Assembly (NCBI GenBank): GCA_003050645.1
Contig: PEBX01000023.1
Location: 1-40,222 of the forward strand
DNA from: Candidatus Carbonibacillus altaicus
Lineage (GTDB): Bacteria; Bacillota; Bacilli; Thermicanales; DSM-22653
Reading direction: 5' to 3'
DNA length: 40,222 bases
Below are positions 7,382-15,746 of this stretch, in pieces; position 1 is the first letter of the stretch, and every line of letters starts with the position of its first letter. The position numbers and the translations under genes were made by a program. The notes beneath the pieces are model-generated. The model was not told the origin of the DNA. It was given only the letters and a program-made list of their open reading frames with translations, and made no database searches.

Positions 7382-7954
7382 TTGTCCGTTGATCATGAAA
7401 AAATAGAGCATGCCGTTCGCCTGATTTTAGAAGCGGTTGGAGAAAATCCGGAACGCGAGGGCTTACGGGAAACACCGGCGCGAGTGGCGAGGATGTATGA
7501 AGAAATTTTCGCAGGCATCGGGGAAGATCCCGCCCAACATTTTTCAGCCATTTTTAGTGAGGATCATGAAGAAATCGTCATCGTCAAAGATATACCGTTT
7601 TACTCGATGTGCGAACACCATCTTGTACCTTTTTTTGGGAAAGCCCATGTCGGCTATATTCCCCGCGATGGTCGGGTCGTCGGTTTAAGTAAGCTGGCCC
7701 GGGCTGTGGAGACGGTGGCCAAGCGCCCCCAGCTTCAGGAAAGAATGACTGCGCAGATTGCCGATGCCATCATGGAACGGTTGGAAGCGCATGGGGCGAT
7801 CGTCGTGATCGAAGCGGAACATCTGTGCATGGTCATGCGCGGTGTTAAAAAACCCGGTTCCAAGACCGTCACTTCTGCGGTACGGGGTTTTTTTGTCGAA
7901 AATGCGATGGCTCGTTCGGAAGCGCTCTCGCTCATTCAAGGTAAGTTGTCGTGA
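7382..7954 (+). CDS. folE: GTP cyclohydrolase I
   Basis: A 190-residue enzyme converting GTP to dihydroneopterin triphosphate, the first step of folate (and queuosine precursor) synthesis. The zinc-binding motif [10 protein letters not shown] (residues 75-84) and [14 protein letters not shown] (147-160) are intact, giving ligands Cys77, His80 and Cys149. The N-terminal [17 protein letters not shown] is typical. Length equals the B. subtilis enzyme. It starts with TTG 7382, set by AAGGAGG (7367-7373) with an 8-nt gap. The following gene is mtrB, as in the B. subtilis folE(mtrA)-mtrB operon. Confidence 0.98.
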   Translation: MSVDHEKIEHAVRLILEAVGENPEREGLRETPARVARMYEEIFAGIGEDPAQHFSAIFSEDHEEIVIVKDIPFYSMCEHHLVPFFGKAHVGYIPRDGRVVGLSKLARAVETVAKRPQLQERMTAQIADAIMERLEAHGAIVVIEAEHLCMVMRGVKKPGSKTVTSAVRGFFVENAMARSEALSLIQGKLS

Positions 7955-8089
7955 GGGTTTGACGTTTTTGGGGTTTGGCTTGGGAAGAGGTAGTACGATA
8001 GGGAACGAACTTGCGTCTATGTAGTTTAGTGCAGCGTGTTAAGGTTTAAAGAAAAGGTTTCCAAGATGCGTGAATCAGGTGGTGATCAA

Positions 8090-8353
8090 ATGGACGAGGA
8101 CAAACAGAGCGCCGATACGCTCTTTAAGACGGCTTTTCAACCACCGTATGTCGTGATCCGGGCCAAGGAAAATGGTGTGCAGGTGATCGGTATGACGCGT
8201 GGCGAAAGTACGCGCCTTCATCATACGGAAAAACTAGACAGGCATGAAGTGATGATTGCCCAATTTACAGAACATACGTCGGCGATTAAGGTTCGTGGAA
8301 AGGCGACGATCTATACGGCAGTGGGCCGGATCGAGACGGACAGTCCGGACTGA
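8090..8353 (+). CDS. mtrB: Tryptophan RNA-binding attenuation protein (TRAP)
   Basis: An 87-residue homologue of B. subtilis MtrB (75 residues), which forms an 11-mer ring that binds tryptophan and then (G/U)AG-repeat RNA. Alignment shows that residues important for tryptophan (Thr36, Thr41, Gln58, Thr60, equal to B. subtilis Thr25, Thr30, Gln47, Thr49) and for RNA (Lys48, Lys67, Arg69, equal to Lys37, Lys56, Arg58) are kept. The core [14 protein letters not shown] is unchanged. A 10-12-residue N-terminal extension precedes the fold. ATG 8090 is preferred because AGGTGGTG (8077-8084) lies 5 nt upstream; ATG 8066 would add 8 residues. A matching target array lies before trpE. Confidence 0.97.
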   Translation: MDEDKQSADTLFKTAFQPPYVVIRAKENGVQVIGMTRGESTRLHHTEKLDRHEVMIAQFTEHTSAIKVRGKATIYTAVGRIETDSPD

Positions 8354-8436
8354 ATCCGGATGAGGCGATACGTCTTAAAACCGACACCCGCGCATAGGAT
8401 AAAAAAAGATGACACGCCGTTGAGGTGAGGCGTTTG

Positions 8437-8949
8437 ATGCGCGTGATGTCGCTTTTTACAGTCATATTGCTGCTGGTCGTGATGGTCTGGGGTACGATTG
8501 AGCTCATCCCTCCAGAATGGGAGGCGCAACCGAGGGCTCAACTTATCGACGTAGAACCTGTGGCATCGGAAGCGACAGAGCAGGCACTGGAGACGGCCAT
8601 GGTGTGGACGCTCACGCGTATAGAGCTTGCTGGCAGGATTACGTTTGCAGACATCGACTCAAAACGTTTGAGCCTTGACCTCATCCTTCCCGAACGCTCG
8701 GAGTCGATGCTCTGGCACGATATGTGGGCACTCGGCCATGACGTATTTTTGGGACTTCCGGTCAAGGAACTATGGATACGTATTTTTATTCAAGAATTCG
8801 GTCGGGACCAGGCGACAGAAGGGCAAAAACGGCTTTGGCTGGCTACCGTCGCGTATCGCCCCGATCCGCTCGCCGAGAAAAAACCCGAACCGTGGGGAGA
8901 AGAGATATATCGCCGGTTGTTTTCGGCAGAGGTGCAGTGGATGCCATAG
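8437..8949 (+). CDS. Unknown membrane-anchored protein between mtrB and hepS
   Basis: A 170-residue protein with one N-terminal hydrophobic helix (residues 4-22) without a lipobox or clear cleavage site, so probably a single-pass protein with its body outside the cell. The rest is soluble and mixed alpha/beta, with many Trp residues (for example MLWHDMWALGHD) and an acidic, proline-containing C-terminal part. I do not recognise the family. ATG 8437 is chosen because GAGGTGAGG (8422-8430) is 6 nt upstream; GTG 8425 is possible. It is not part of the B. subtilis mtrB-hepS order. The downstream gene has its own promoter at the end of this frame. Confidence 0.7.
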   Translation: MRVMSLFTVILLLVVMVWGTIELIPPEWEAQPRAQLIDVEPVASEATEQALETAMVWTLTRIELAGRITFADIDSKRLSLDLILPERSESMLWHDMWALGHDVFLGLPVKELWIRIFIQEFGRDQATEGQKRLWLATVAYRPDPLAEKKPEPWGEEIYRRLFSAEVQWMP

Positions 8950-8971
8950 GTTCGCCTGGGCAAGCCGTATG

Positions 8972-8980
8972 TGCTATAAT
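8972..8980 (+). promoter_or_regulatory. Extended -10 promoter for the hepS quinone cluster
   Basis: TGCTATAAT is a perfect TATAAT (8975-8980) with TG one base upstream. No good -35 is visible (TTCGCC at 18 nt). It lies 41 nt before the hepS start and could drive hepS-menG-mqnP and the genes beyond. Confidence 0.5.
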
Positions 8981-9020
8981 CGTTTCAAGACGGGTTTTTA
9001 ATGCGTTAGGGGATGAACAG

Positions 9021-9797
9021 GTGGGTATGCTTGATGAACGGGAAACGGAACGGATCATGCGTGATGTACGGCATCTTCTCGCAGCAGATTGGCCGCGCGA
9101 TGTCCCCATACCCGAGCTGCCGCGCTGGCGACAGGTACTATTGCAAGTGTTGCTAAGTGCTCACGACGCCCCAGATAGCGTTCGGCACACGCTCGGACAA
9201 GCTTTTGTTCTGATTGATTTGGGGCTCAAACTGCATGAGACACTGGATGATGCGTATCAGGAAAAAACAAAACCGTATCTGGGGTTGTTTCGTCCACCGC
9301 TCGAGGCGTGGGCGAAGTATTTAACAGCGGCGGAGCGAGTGCTCCTGGGTGACCTCTTGAGCAGTCGCTATTTCTTGCTGCTCGCCGAAGCAGGTCTCGT
9401 CGATGCCATTCGTCGGTTTGCACAGGCCATTGAAGAAGTGCATGCACATAAAGCGCTTCTTTGGCAATATGTGCGCAGTGAGCTGCCAGATGTGATGCGG
9501 CTTTTTAATCTCAAAGTGAATATAGAAAGCGCTCTTTTTCAGGCGGTGATGCCGGAAGGGATGTCTTGGCGAGAATTACCATTTGCGGTGGTGCAGTATC
9601 ATATCGGAAAAAATTTGTTTCCGTTTATTCCGGAGCGAGAGCTGGCGCGTTTTCAGGAGGAGCTGTTTTTAGTTGTGAAAACGATCCTCCCCGGGCAAAA
9701 AGCAAAGCAGGAACGCCTTATGGCGAGCTGGATGGATGAAGGTAAAGAGCTTAGCGGTAATGTGTTAACGGGGCGGGTTGTTGGGGAGGGGTCTTAA
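9021..9797 (+). CDS. hepS: Heptaprenyl diphosphate synthase component I
   Basis: A 258-residue protein resembling HepS, the small non-catalytic partner of the long-chain prenyl synthase HepT. The two together make the C35 side chain of menaquinone. The sequence is all-helical and has no DDxxD motif, as expected. Recognisable segments are HTLGQAFVLIDLGLKLHE, LLGDLLSSRYFLLLAEAG and IRRFAQAIEEVHAHK. GTG 9021 is used because AGGGGATG is 6-8 nt upstream; ATG 9027 is also possible. It ends 4 nt before menG. Position before menG and near hepT agrees with other Bacillales. Confidence 0.85.
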   Translation: MGMLDERETERIMRDVRHLLAADWPRDVPIPELPRWRQVLLQVLLSAHDAPDSVRHTLGQAFVLIDLGLKLHETLDDAYQEKTKPYLGLFRPPLEAWAKYLTAAERVLLGDLLSSRYFLLLAEAGLVDAIRRFAQAIEEVHAHKALLWQYVRSELPDVMRLFNLKVNIESALFQAVMPEGMSWRELPFAVVQYHIGKNLFPFIPERELARFQEELFLVVKTILPGQKAKQERLMASWMDEGKELSGNVLTGRVVGEGS

Positions 9798-9801
9798 AGG
9801 C

Positions 9802-10557
9802 GTGTCAGGCGAAAGACAGTTTACGTCGGCCGAAGAAAAGGAACGGTTTGTACGACATGTATTCGATTCGATCGCGCCCAATTATGATGGGATGAACAGC
9901 CTCCTTTCGTTCGGTGTGCACAAACGTTGGCGGAAGACGATGTTTAAGATGTTAAACGTGAAATCCGGGATGCAGGCACTGGATGTCGCCTGCGGGACCG
10001 GCGATCTGGCGCTTGCCTTATCCCGTGTCGTCGGTTCGACCGGGGAAGTGGTCGGACTCGATTTTTCATCGCGTATGCTGGAGATCGCTCGGCAAAAAGA
10101 AGTACGCGTTCGTGCGAAAGGCGGGTCGCTTTCGAAAGTGACGTGGGTCGAAGGGAGTGCTTTAAAACTTCCTTTTTCGGACGGAACGTTCGATGTGACG
10201 ACGATAGGATTTGCCCTGCGCAATGTGCCGGATATCGAACAAACGCTCTCGGAGATGCAAAGAGTCGTCCGGCCCGGGGGATGGGTTGCTTCTCTGGAAC
10301 TTTCCAAGCCGGTCATACCCGGTTTTAAAACGCTTTACTATCTGTATTTTGAACATATGCTTCCATATCTCGGTAAGATTTTTGCCCGCCAATACGAATC
10401 GTATCGCTGGCTGCCGGAGTCCTTAAAAAGTTTTCCTGACCACCGTGAGCTCGGTCACCTGTTTGAAAAAGTAGGTCTGAAAAAGGTGCGCATCCGTCTT
10501 TTAACCGGTGGGATTGCTGCCATCCACATCGGGCAAAAACCTTTGCGAGGAGGATAA
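9802..10557 (+). CDS. menG: Demethylmenaquinone methyltransferase
   Basis: A 252-residue SAM-dependent class I methyltransferase that carries out the last step of menaquinone synthesis. Motif I is ALDVACGTGDLALAL; the MenG/UbiE signatures VFDSIAPNYDGMNSLLSFG near the N-terminus and IGFALRNVPD in the middle are clear. GTG 9802 gives the usual N-terminus. GGGGAGGGG lies about 10 nt upstream, inside the end of hepS. It overlaps no gene but is only 4 nt from hepS and 14 nt from the next gene, so these are one operon. It works at the end of either the classical or the futalosine pathway. Confidence 0.95.
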   Translation: MSGERQFTSAEEKERFVRHVFDSIAPNYDGMNSLLSFGVHKRWRKTMFKMLNVKSGMQALDVACGTGDLALALSRVVGSTGEVVGLDFSSRMLEIARQKEVRVRAKGGSLSKVTWVEGSALKLPFSDGTFDVTTIGFALRNVPDIEQTLSEMQRVVRPGGWVASLELSKPVIPGFKTLYYLYFEHMLPYLGKIFARQYESYRWLPESLKSFPDHRELGHLFEKVGLKKVRIRLLTGGIAAIHIGQKPLRGG

Positions 10558-10571
10558 CAAGGAGGATAACA
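10548..10571 (+). repeat. Tandem 12-nt duplication carrying a stop codon and a doubled ribosome binding site
   Basis: Two perfect copies of aggaggataaca (10548-10559 and 10560-10571) lie just before ATG 10572. The first copy holds the menG stop codon and a ribosome binding site 12 nt too far upstream. The second gives the ideal AGGAGG spacing for the prenyltransferase. Confidence 0.95.
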
Positions 10572-11474
10572 ATGAAAGGGCAGTCGATCCAAGTTAGGGA
10601 AGCGTCAAAGATCAAAATTTTTCTTGAGATGATTAAGTTCGAACATACGATTTTTGCTCTTCCTTTTGCGTACCTGGGACTTGTACTGGGAAGTATGTGG
10701 GTTTTCGGGCAATGGCCGACACTTTATGAGTGGGTGTTTGCCACTCTCGCCATGGTTGGGGCTCGAACGGCTGCGATGAGTCTCAATCGCCTGATCGATC
10801 GCGCCATCGACGCCAAAAATCCACGCACCGCATCACGCGCCTTACCGCGCGGCCTTTTATCGATCAGGGAGGTTTGGCTTTATATTATTTTGTCCTTTGC
10901 CCTTCTCTTTTTTGCTGCCGCCATGTTAAACCCGCTCGCGGTCAAACTTTTGCCGCTCGCCGTCTTTGTACTCGTTTTTTATTCTTATACGAAGCGGTTT
11001 ACATGGACGAGCCATCTCGTGCTGGGGGTGGCGCTGGGACTAGCACCGCTCGGCGGTTGGGTTGCAGCCACCGGTCGTCTCGACTGGGTGAGTCTTCCGA
11101 TATTTTTCGCGGTGATGTTCTGGACGGCCGGTTTTGATGTCGTCTATGCGACACAAGATGAAGATTTTGACCGTGCGCACGGCCTTCATTCTATCCCGGT
11201 ACGTTTTGGACTGGCCAGATCGCTTTTGATTGCCCGGGTGTTTCATCTGATCAGCGTCTTCTTTTTATTGTTACTCTGGTATACGGCTGGGCTCAATGTC
11301 GTCTACGGTCTGGGTGTTCTTCTCGCAGCGCTGATTTTGTTATACGAGCATTCGATCATTTCACCGCGCGATATGAGCCGTCTGGATATGGCATTTTTTA
11401 CGATGAACGGCATTTTAAGTGTAGTCGTCTTTGCTGCGACGGTGCTCGCGCTTATGACCCGCCACCTCATTTGA
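10572..11474 (+). CDS. mqnP: UbiA-family prenyltransferase (MqnP-like)
   Basis: A 300-residue integral membrane prenyltransferase with about eight to nine hydrophobic helices. The first aspartate motif is NRLIDRAID (residues 72-80, an NxxxDxxxD pattern), followed by NPRTASRALPRG; the second lies in YATQDEDFDRAHG. These bind the prenyl diphosphate through magnesium. Because mqnA and a ubiX-type gene follow, the likely substrate is the dihydroxynaphthoate of the futalosine pathway (MqnP) rather than the MenA substrate. That is inference from context. The ribosome binding site is in a 12-nt tandem duplication, 14 nt after menG. Confidence 0.88.
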   Translation: MKGQSIQVREASKIKIFLEMIKFEHTIFALPFAYLGLVLGSMWVFGQWPTLYEWVFATLAMVGARTAAMSLNRLIDRAIDAKNPRTASRALPRGLLSIREVWLYIILSFALLFFAAAMLNPLAVKLLPLAVFVLVFYSYTKRFTWTSHLVLGVALGLAPLGGWVAATGRLDWVSLPIFFAVMFWTAGFDVVYATQDEDFDRAHGLHSIPVRFGLARSLLIARVFHLISVFFLLLLWYTAGLNVVYGLGVLLAALILLYEHSIISPRDMSRLDMAFFTMNGILSVVVFAATVLALMTRHLI

Positions 11475-11611
11475 CGCACTTGATCCGTTGGTAGACTCGG
11501 ATGCGGTAGATGGGGTGGGTAGGATGCGTGAGAGCGAGGATACGAGACATTATGGGAGAGAGCATACGTGAGGGCGCTTGCGTTCGGCTGTTGTGACTGG
11601 GAGGTGGGTTG

Positions 11612-12256
11612 ATGCAACGCTTCGTCGTGGCGATCACCGGGGCCAGCGGTTTTATGTATGGGGTAAGAGCCGTGCAGGTTTTGTTTCAAGCGGGTTATGA
11701 AGTGCATGTCGTCGTCTCGGATAACGCCTATATGGTAGCGGCGAAAGAGCTTAGACTGCGCTTTCACCCGAACCGCGAAACAGTCTGGCAGATGCTAGTG
11801 AGACAGCCGGAGAGTCACCCTGCGGAGGGGGAGGTCACGCGCGGAAAAGAAGGGCGGCTCATCCTCCACCCTTTTCGCGATGTATCCGCCCCGATCGCCA
11901 GCGGCTCGTTTGAAACGCAAGGTGGGATCATTATCCCGGCTTCGATGGGTACGGTGGGCTCTTTTGCCCTCGGACTTAGCAATAATTTGATCGAGCGTGC
12001 GTTTGATGTCCTCTTAAAAGAAGGACGCCGGATCGTTCTCGTGCCCCGTGAGACCCCACTTTCGGCAATCCATCTCGAACATATGCTGCGTCTTGCTAGG
12101 CTTGGCGTGCGCATCGTTCCAGCTATGCCGGCTTTTTACCACAGACCGCAGACGGTGGAGGAGATGGTCGATTTTGTCGTCGGAAAGGCGCTCGATGCAC
12201 TGGGTGTGCCTGACATCCATCTGTTTCGACGCTGGGGAGAAGAAGAGGAATCGTAA
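11612..12256 (+). CDS. mqnM: UbiX-family flavin prenyltransferase (MqnM-like)
   Basis: A 214-residue flavoprotein that joins a dimethylallyl group to FMN to make prenyl-FMN, the cofactor of UbiD-type decarboxylases. It has the N-terminal GASG (residues 10-13), the middle IASGSFETQGGIIIPASMGTV pattern and the C-terminal RIVLVPRETPLSAIHLEHML, all characteristic. Its neighbours suggest it serves the MqnL decarboxylase of the futalosine route; no UbiD gene is in the window. ATG 11612 is preceded by GGGAGGTGGG. The 137-nt gap upstream has many GAG and TAG triplets but without a regular period. Confidence 0.88.
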   Translation: MQRFVVAITGASGFMYGVRAVQVLFQAGYEVHVVVSDNAYMVAAKELRLRFHPNRETVWQMLVRQPESHPAEGEVTRGKEGRLILHPFRDVSAPIASGSFETQGGIIIPASMGTVGSFALGLSNNLIERAFDVLLKEGRRIVLVPRETPLSAIHLEHMLRLARLGVRIVPAMPAFYHRPQTVEEMVDFVVGKALDALGVPDIHLFRRWGEEEES

Positions 12257-12272
12257 TGAGACCGCTGTTGCG

Positions 12273-12306
12273 TGAGATAGATAGATTGTTGAGATAGATA
12301 GATTGT
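12273..12306 (+). repeat. Tandem 17-nt duplication before mqnA
   Basis: Two exact copies of tgagatagatagattgt at 12273-12289 and 12290-12306, ending 4 nt before the mqnA ribosome binding site. Each copy itself contains a short gata repeat. Confidence 0.9.
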
Positions 12307-12324
12307 AAAGAGGAAGGAGCATCC

Positions 12325-13203
12325 GTGTTGTTAACGTTAGGACAGATCCATTATACGAATACGTTACCGTTCTTTTTTTATTTTGACGTGAACCGACTCC
12401 CCGTGCCGCTTGATGTCATCAAGACGTCGCCAGCCGAACTGAACCGCAAAATGAAAAACAATGTCGTTGATATGGGGCCGATGTCTTCTTTTGCCTATGC
12501 GGATCAGGCCGATCACTTACTGCTATTCCCCGATCTTTCGGTCAGTTCCTATGGGCCTGTCGGTTCGATCTTTCTTTTTTCACACCGACCGCTGCATACA
12601 TATCGCGAACCTTCTGTGGTGCTCACCGATCGCTCGGCGACGAGCGTCGTCCTGGCCAAAATCATCCTGGAAAAATATTTGCGTCTTATCCCGCATTACG
12701 AGACAGCTCCGCCTGACCTGGAGGCGATGATGCGCGGCCACGACGTAGCGCTTTTAATTGGAGATGAGGCGCTTACCGCGTATCGCACGAATCGAATGTT
12801 TTATACGTATGACCTGGGGGATCTCTGGCGAACTTACACCGGTCACTGGATGACGTTTGCTCTTTTCGCCGTGCGCAAAAGCGTCTTTGAAGCACACGCG
12901 CACCACATCTATCGCATTTACGAAGCGCTGGCCCGGAGCAAATGGCGGCACCTAAGCGACCCCGAACCGCTTGTACGCTTCGTCGCGAGCGCGCATGGTG
13001 GAAGCCTGGCTTTCTGGCGTCATTACTTTGATGGTCTCAGTCATGACTTTGGCGAGGAACAACGATCCGGACTTTTATATTATTATCAGGAAGCAACCTC
13101 GCTCGGCTTTCTTGAGCGCGTTCCGACGCTTTCTTTTCTACCGGACGATGGCACCCTGCACGAGATACAGCGAAACGTTCTTTTAGGTTCGGGAGGGGTT
13201 TGA
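12325..13203 (+). CDS. mqnA: Chorismate dehydratase MqnA
   Basis: A 292-residue protein of the MqnA/MqnD periplasmic-binding-like fold. MqnA dehydrates chorismate to 3-enolpyruvylbenzoate, the first committed step of the futalosine menaquinone pathway. Diagnostic stretches are IHYTNTLPFF near the N-terminus, MGPMSSFAYA, DLSVSSYGPVGSIFLFSHRP and ALLIGDEAL, then YDLGDLWRTYTGHWMTFALF. The start GTG 12325 follows AGGAAGGAG (12311-12319). The last codon overlaps the first base of hepT. No mqnB, mqnC or mqnD is in the window, so the rest of the pathway must be elsewhere. Confidence 0.93.
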   Translation: MLLTLGQIHYTNTLPFFFYFDVNRLPVPLDVIKTSPAELNRKMKNNVVDMGPMSSFAYADQADHLLLFPDLSVSSYGPVGSIFLFSHRPLHTYREPSVVLTDRSATSVVLAKIILEKYLRLIPHYETAPPDLEAMMRGHDVALLIGDEALTAYRTNRMFYTYDLGDLWRTYTGHWMTFALFAVRKSVFEAHAHHIYRIYEALARSKWRHLSDPEPLVRFVASAHGGSLAFWRHYFDGLSHDFGEEQRSGLLYYYQEATSLGFLERVPTLSFLPDDGTLHEIQRNVLLGSGGV

Positions 13204-14228
13204 TGCACATCCTGGATGTTTATGAGACGTATCAAGAAGGGCTGGGACGGGTTGAAGATACGTTAAGTAAGCTTATCGCCCGTGACATCCCGCTTTATGC
13301 GGATACGTCCCGGCATCTTTTGGAAGCTGGTGGAAAAAGGATGCGTCCGCTCGTTGTTTTGATCGCCGGACAGTTCGGAGAGGTCCGGGAAACATTTGAT
13401 GAACGTCTTGTGCGGCTGGGGGCAATCATGGAACTGATTCATATGGCGACCCTGGTTCACGATGATGTCGTCGATGAGAGTGATACCCGCCGTGGACGGC
13501 CGACGGTGGCTCAGGCGTGGGATGAACCGGCAGCTGTGTACACTGGGGATTATCTGCTCTCTGTCGCTTTGAGGGAACTCGCCTCGTTTGACGATATACT
13601 TTTGCATAAGACGCTGGCCCGGGCTCTGACCGAGATGAGTCGCGGGGAACTGGAGCAGCTTCAAGACCTTTTTTCCGCACAAGTCAGCATGAAGCGTTAT
13701 TTGCGCCGCATTCGCCGCAAAACGGCGCTTCTCATCGAGATGAGCGCACGCCTCGGGGCGCGGATAACGGGCGCCCACCCGGCCGTTCAAAAGGCCGTCA
13801 GTGCCTATGCCTATGCGACGGGCATGGCTTTTCAGCTGACCGATGATATTTTAGATATTACCGGGAGTACGGAACAACTGGGAAAACCAGCGGGAAGCGA
13901 TCTTCTGCAGGGGAATGTCACGTTACCGGTTATCCTGGATTTAACGTGCGGCGATCCGGATCTCAGGCGGGCGCTTTATGCTTATCTTGAAAAAGGTCGG
14001 CAGATGAAAAGAGAAGGGATACGTGCAGATGAGTGGAAAGCGTTGGTTGCCGATGAGCTGGTCTTTATTTTATCCCGGCTCAAGGTGAGCGAGGCGATCG
14101 GGTACAGCCGGCGGATTGTTCATCGCTATGTAGAAAAGGCCTATCAGGCGCTTAGTCACCTGGAGTCGGATGAGAAAAGTGAGGCGCTCCGTTCGATCGT
14201 ACACTTTGTTGAAAATCGTCGCTTCTAA
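13203..14228 (+). CDS. hepT: Heptaprenyl diphosphate synthase component II
   Basis: A 341-residue trans-prenyltransferase subunit that extends farnesyl diphosphate to the C35 chain with HepS. Both aspartate-rich motifs are intact: [12 protein letters not shown] (residues 87-98) and DDILD (214-218). GGKRMRP (43-49) is the usual substrate-binding segment. The gene begins at ATG 13203, sharing one base with the mqnA stop (TGATG), so translation is probably coupled. GGAGGGG lies about 5 nt upstream. In B. subtilis hepT follows menG directly; here three quinone genes separate them. Confidence 0.95.
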   Translation: MHILDVYETYQEGLGRVEDTLSKLIARDIPLYADTSRHLLEAGGKRMRPLVVLIAGQFGEVRETFDERLVRLGAIMELIHMATLVHDDVVDESDTRRGRPTVAQAWDEPAAVYTGDYLLSVALRELASFDDILLHKTLARALTEMSRGELEQLQDLFSAQVSMKRYLRRIRRKTALLIEMSARLGARITGAHPAVQKAVSAYAYATGMAFQLTDDILDITGSTEQLGKPAGSDLLQGNVTLPVILDLTCGDPDLRRALYAYLEKGRQMKREGIRADEWKALVADELVFILSRLKVSEAIGYSRRIVHRYVEKAYQALSHLESDEKSEALRSIVHFVENRRF

Positions 14229-14268
14229 TGGTAGGATGTTGATGACACAAAAGAAGGAGGCACTCAGA

Positions 14269-14712
14269 ATGGAACGTACGTTTGTAATGATTAAACCGGA
14301 CGGTGTTCAACGTGGGTTAATCGGCGAGATTTTATCCCGCTTCGAACGCAAAGGTTTCAAAGTGGTAGCAGCAAAATTTATACAGGTATCCCCGACGCTT
14401 GCGGAAGCGCATTATGACGAACATAAAGAACGCCCGTTTTTTGACGAACTCGTCTCCTTTATCACTTCATCCCCGGTCTTTGCTTTTGTCCTGGAAGGGC
14501 AGGATGTCGTACGCGTCGTACGGGAGATGATGGGAGCGACCGATCCGCTCAAAGCTCAACCCGGGACGATTCGCGGTGACTACGGTCGTTCGATCGGCAT
14601 GAACTTGATCCACGGTTCCGACTCCCTGGAAAGCGCAGAGCGAGAGATCAACCTCTGGTTTGAAAAACATGAATTTGTGACATACGACCGCACGTTGGAA
14701 TCGTGGATGTAA
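14269..14712 (+). CDS. ndk: Nucleoside diphosphate kinase
   Basis: A 147-residue enzyme that balances nucleoside triphosphate pools by a phosphohistidine ping-pong mechanism. The active-site histidine is His115 in NLIHGSDS (112-119); the N-terminal [18 protein letters not shown] is typical. ATG 14269 is set by AAGAAGGAGG (14251-14260). Length is normal. It follows hepT by 40 nt and keeps the ndk-cheR-aroC order of Bacillales. Confidence 0.98.
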   Translation: MERTFVMIKPDGVQRGLIGEILSRFERKGFKVVAAKFIQVSPTLAEAHYDEHKERPFFDELVSFITSSPVFAFVLEGQDVVRVVREMMGATDPLKAQPGTIRGDYGRSIGMNLIHGSDSLESAEREINLWFEKHEFVTYDRTLESWM

Positions 14713-14724
14713 GCACACCACGTG

Positions 14725-14757
14725 GCCTGTGTAAATCATGCACAGGCTCTTTCTCTA
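14725..14757 (+). terminator. Probable terminator after ndk
   Basis: The stem gcctgtg (14725-14731) / cacaggc (14741-14747) with a 9-nt loop is followed by tctttctct, a broken T-run. It is likely to separate the quinone block from cheR-aro. Confidence 0.6.
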
Positions 14758-14795
14758 TGGCATGGTACAATGGTTTTGCTCTATTATATTGTGTT

Positions 14796-14864
14796 GAAGT
14801 TAAAACTTTGTTTGCATGGAAGTTAAAGCTTCGTTTACATGGAAGCTAAAGCATTGCTGGTTGT
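14796..14864 (+). repeat. Degenerate 23-nt tandem repeat upstream of cheR
   Basis: Three units at 14796-14818, 14819-14841 and 14842-14864. Units share gaagttaaa near the start and ttacatg or ttgcatg at the end of the first two; the third is more diverged. They fill much of the 223-nt ndk-cheR spacer. Confidence 0.8.
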
Positions 14865-14935
14865 AAAAGGATGATCGTAAAATAGAGACACATCAGTAAC
14901 GCGTTCTAATTTAATCAATGTCGATGAAGATTTAA

Positions 14936-15730
14936 GTGAAGATGATAGGTGAGGATAAACTGGACTACACAGGATTTATTGAGCGCGTCTATGCGCGCTT
15001 GGGACTTGATCTTAGGTATTATAAAAGACGGCAGATGGAGCGTCGCATTTTAAGTTTGATGCGTCGCCGCGGTTTTCAGGCATATGAAGATTATTATGAA
15101 GCCATTATGCACGACAGTGCGTTACGCCAGGAGTTTATCGATCGGGTGACGATCAATGTATCGGAATTTTTTCGAAACGGCAGTCGCTGGAATGTTTTAG
15201 CAGAACAAGTCTTCCTGCCTTTAAAAGATCGTGAACGCATAAAAATCTGGTCCTCGGCCTGCTCGACGGGCGAAGAACCTTACAGTCTGGCGATGATGCT
15301 CGATCGCCTCGGCCTGCTCGATAAAAGTGTGATCGAAGCTTCGGATATCGATCGTCCGGCGCTCGATAAGGCGAGACGCGGCGTTTATTCTGAAGAAGCG
15401 CTTAAGAAAGTGGCGGATTCGTATCGCAGCACGTATTTTTTGCGAACCGCTGACGGCTATCAAATTTTACCGCGGCTTCAAGCAAAAGTGCACTTTTTCT
15501 GGTTTGACCTTTTGCGTTCTCCTTATCCTGACAGGGCGTATGATCTCATTTTAAATCGCAATGTTGTCATTTATTTTACGGATGAAGGGAAAGACCATCT
15601 GTATCGCGGTCTTTCTCGCGCGCTTAAGCCGGGGGGATATTTGTTCGTCGGCAGTACGGAACAGATTTTTACACCGGAACGGTACGGCCTTTATCTGGTG
15701 GCACCATTTTTATATCGCAAAAAAATGTAA
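14936..15730 (+). CDS. cheR: Chemotaxis protein methyltransferase CheR
   Basis: A 264-residue SAM-dependent methyltransferase that methylates glutamates of chemoreceptors. Typical segments are RMxxRI-like ([17 protein letters not shown]), [28 protein letters not shown] and the C-terminal [13 protein letters not shown] 14936 or ATG 14942 gives a few extra residues before the conserved DYTGF; AGGTGAGG (14947-14954) lies inside the frame, so a start at CTG 14960 is also conceivable. It implies motility genes elsewhere. The next gene, aroC, begins 16 nt on, the B. subtilis arrangement. Confidence 0.95.
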   Translation: MKMIGEDKLDYTGFIERVYARLGLDLRYYKRRQMERRILSLMRRRGFQAYEDYYEAIMHDSALRQEFIDRVTINVSEFFRNGSRWNVLAEQVFLPLKDRERIKIWSSACSTGEEPYSLAMMLDRLGLLDKSVIEASDIDRPALDKARRGVYSEEALKKVADSYRSTYFLRTADGYQILPRLQAKVHFFWFDLLRSPYPDRAYDLILNRNVVIYFTDEGKDHLYRGLSRALKPGGYLFVGSTEQIFTPERYGLYLVAPFLYRKKM

Positions 15731-15746
15731 GCAAGGGGGGCCTCAA

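Noticed and set aside
8772-9020. An 83-residue N-terminal extension of HepS overlapping the upstream gene
   Set aside because: It lies in another frame of the upstream gene and spans a TATAAT promoter; the Arg-rich sequence is not HepS-like. GTG 9021 or ATG 9027 gives the family length.
11480-11611. GAG/TAG-rich stretch before the UbiX-like gene that resembles a TRAP site
   Set aside because: Triplets are irregularly spaced (about 4 to 14 nt apart) without the 4-6 nt period TRAP needs, and no attenuator hairpin follows.
15561-15746. A 62-residue N-terminal extension of chorismate synthase inside cheR
   Set aside because: It is a shadow frame of cheR. TTG 15747 has a strong ribosome binding site and gives exactly 390 residues.
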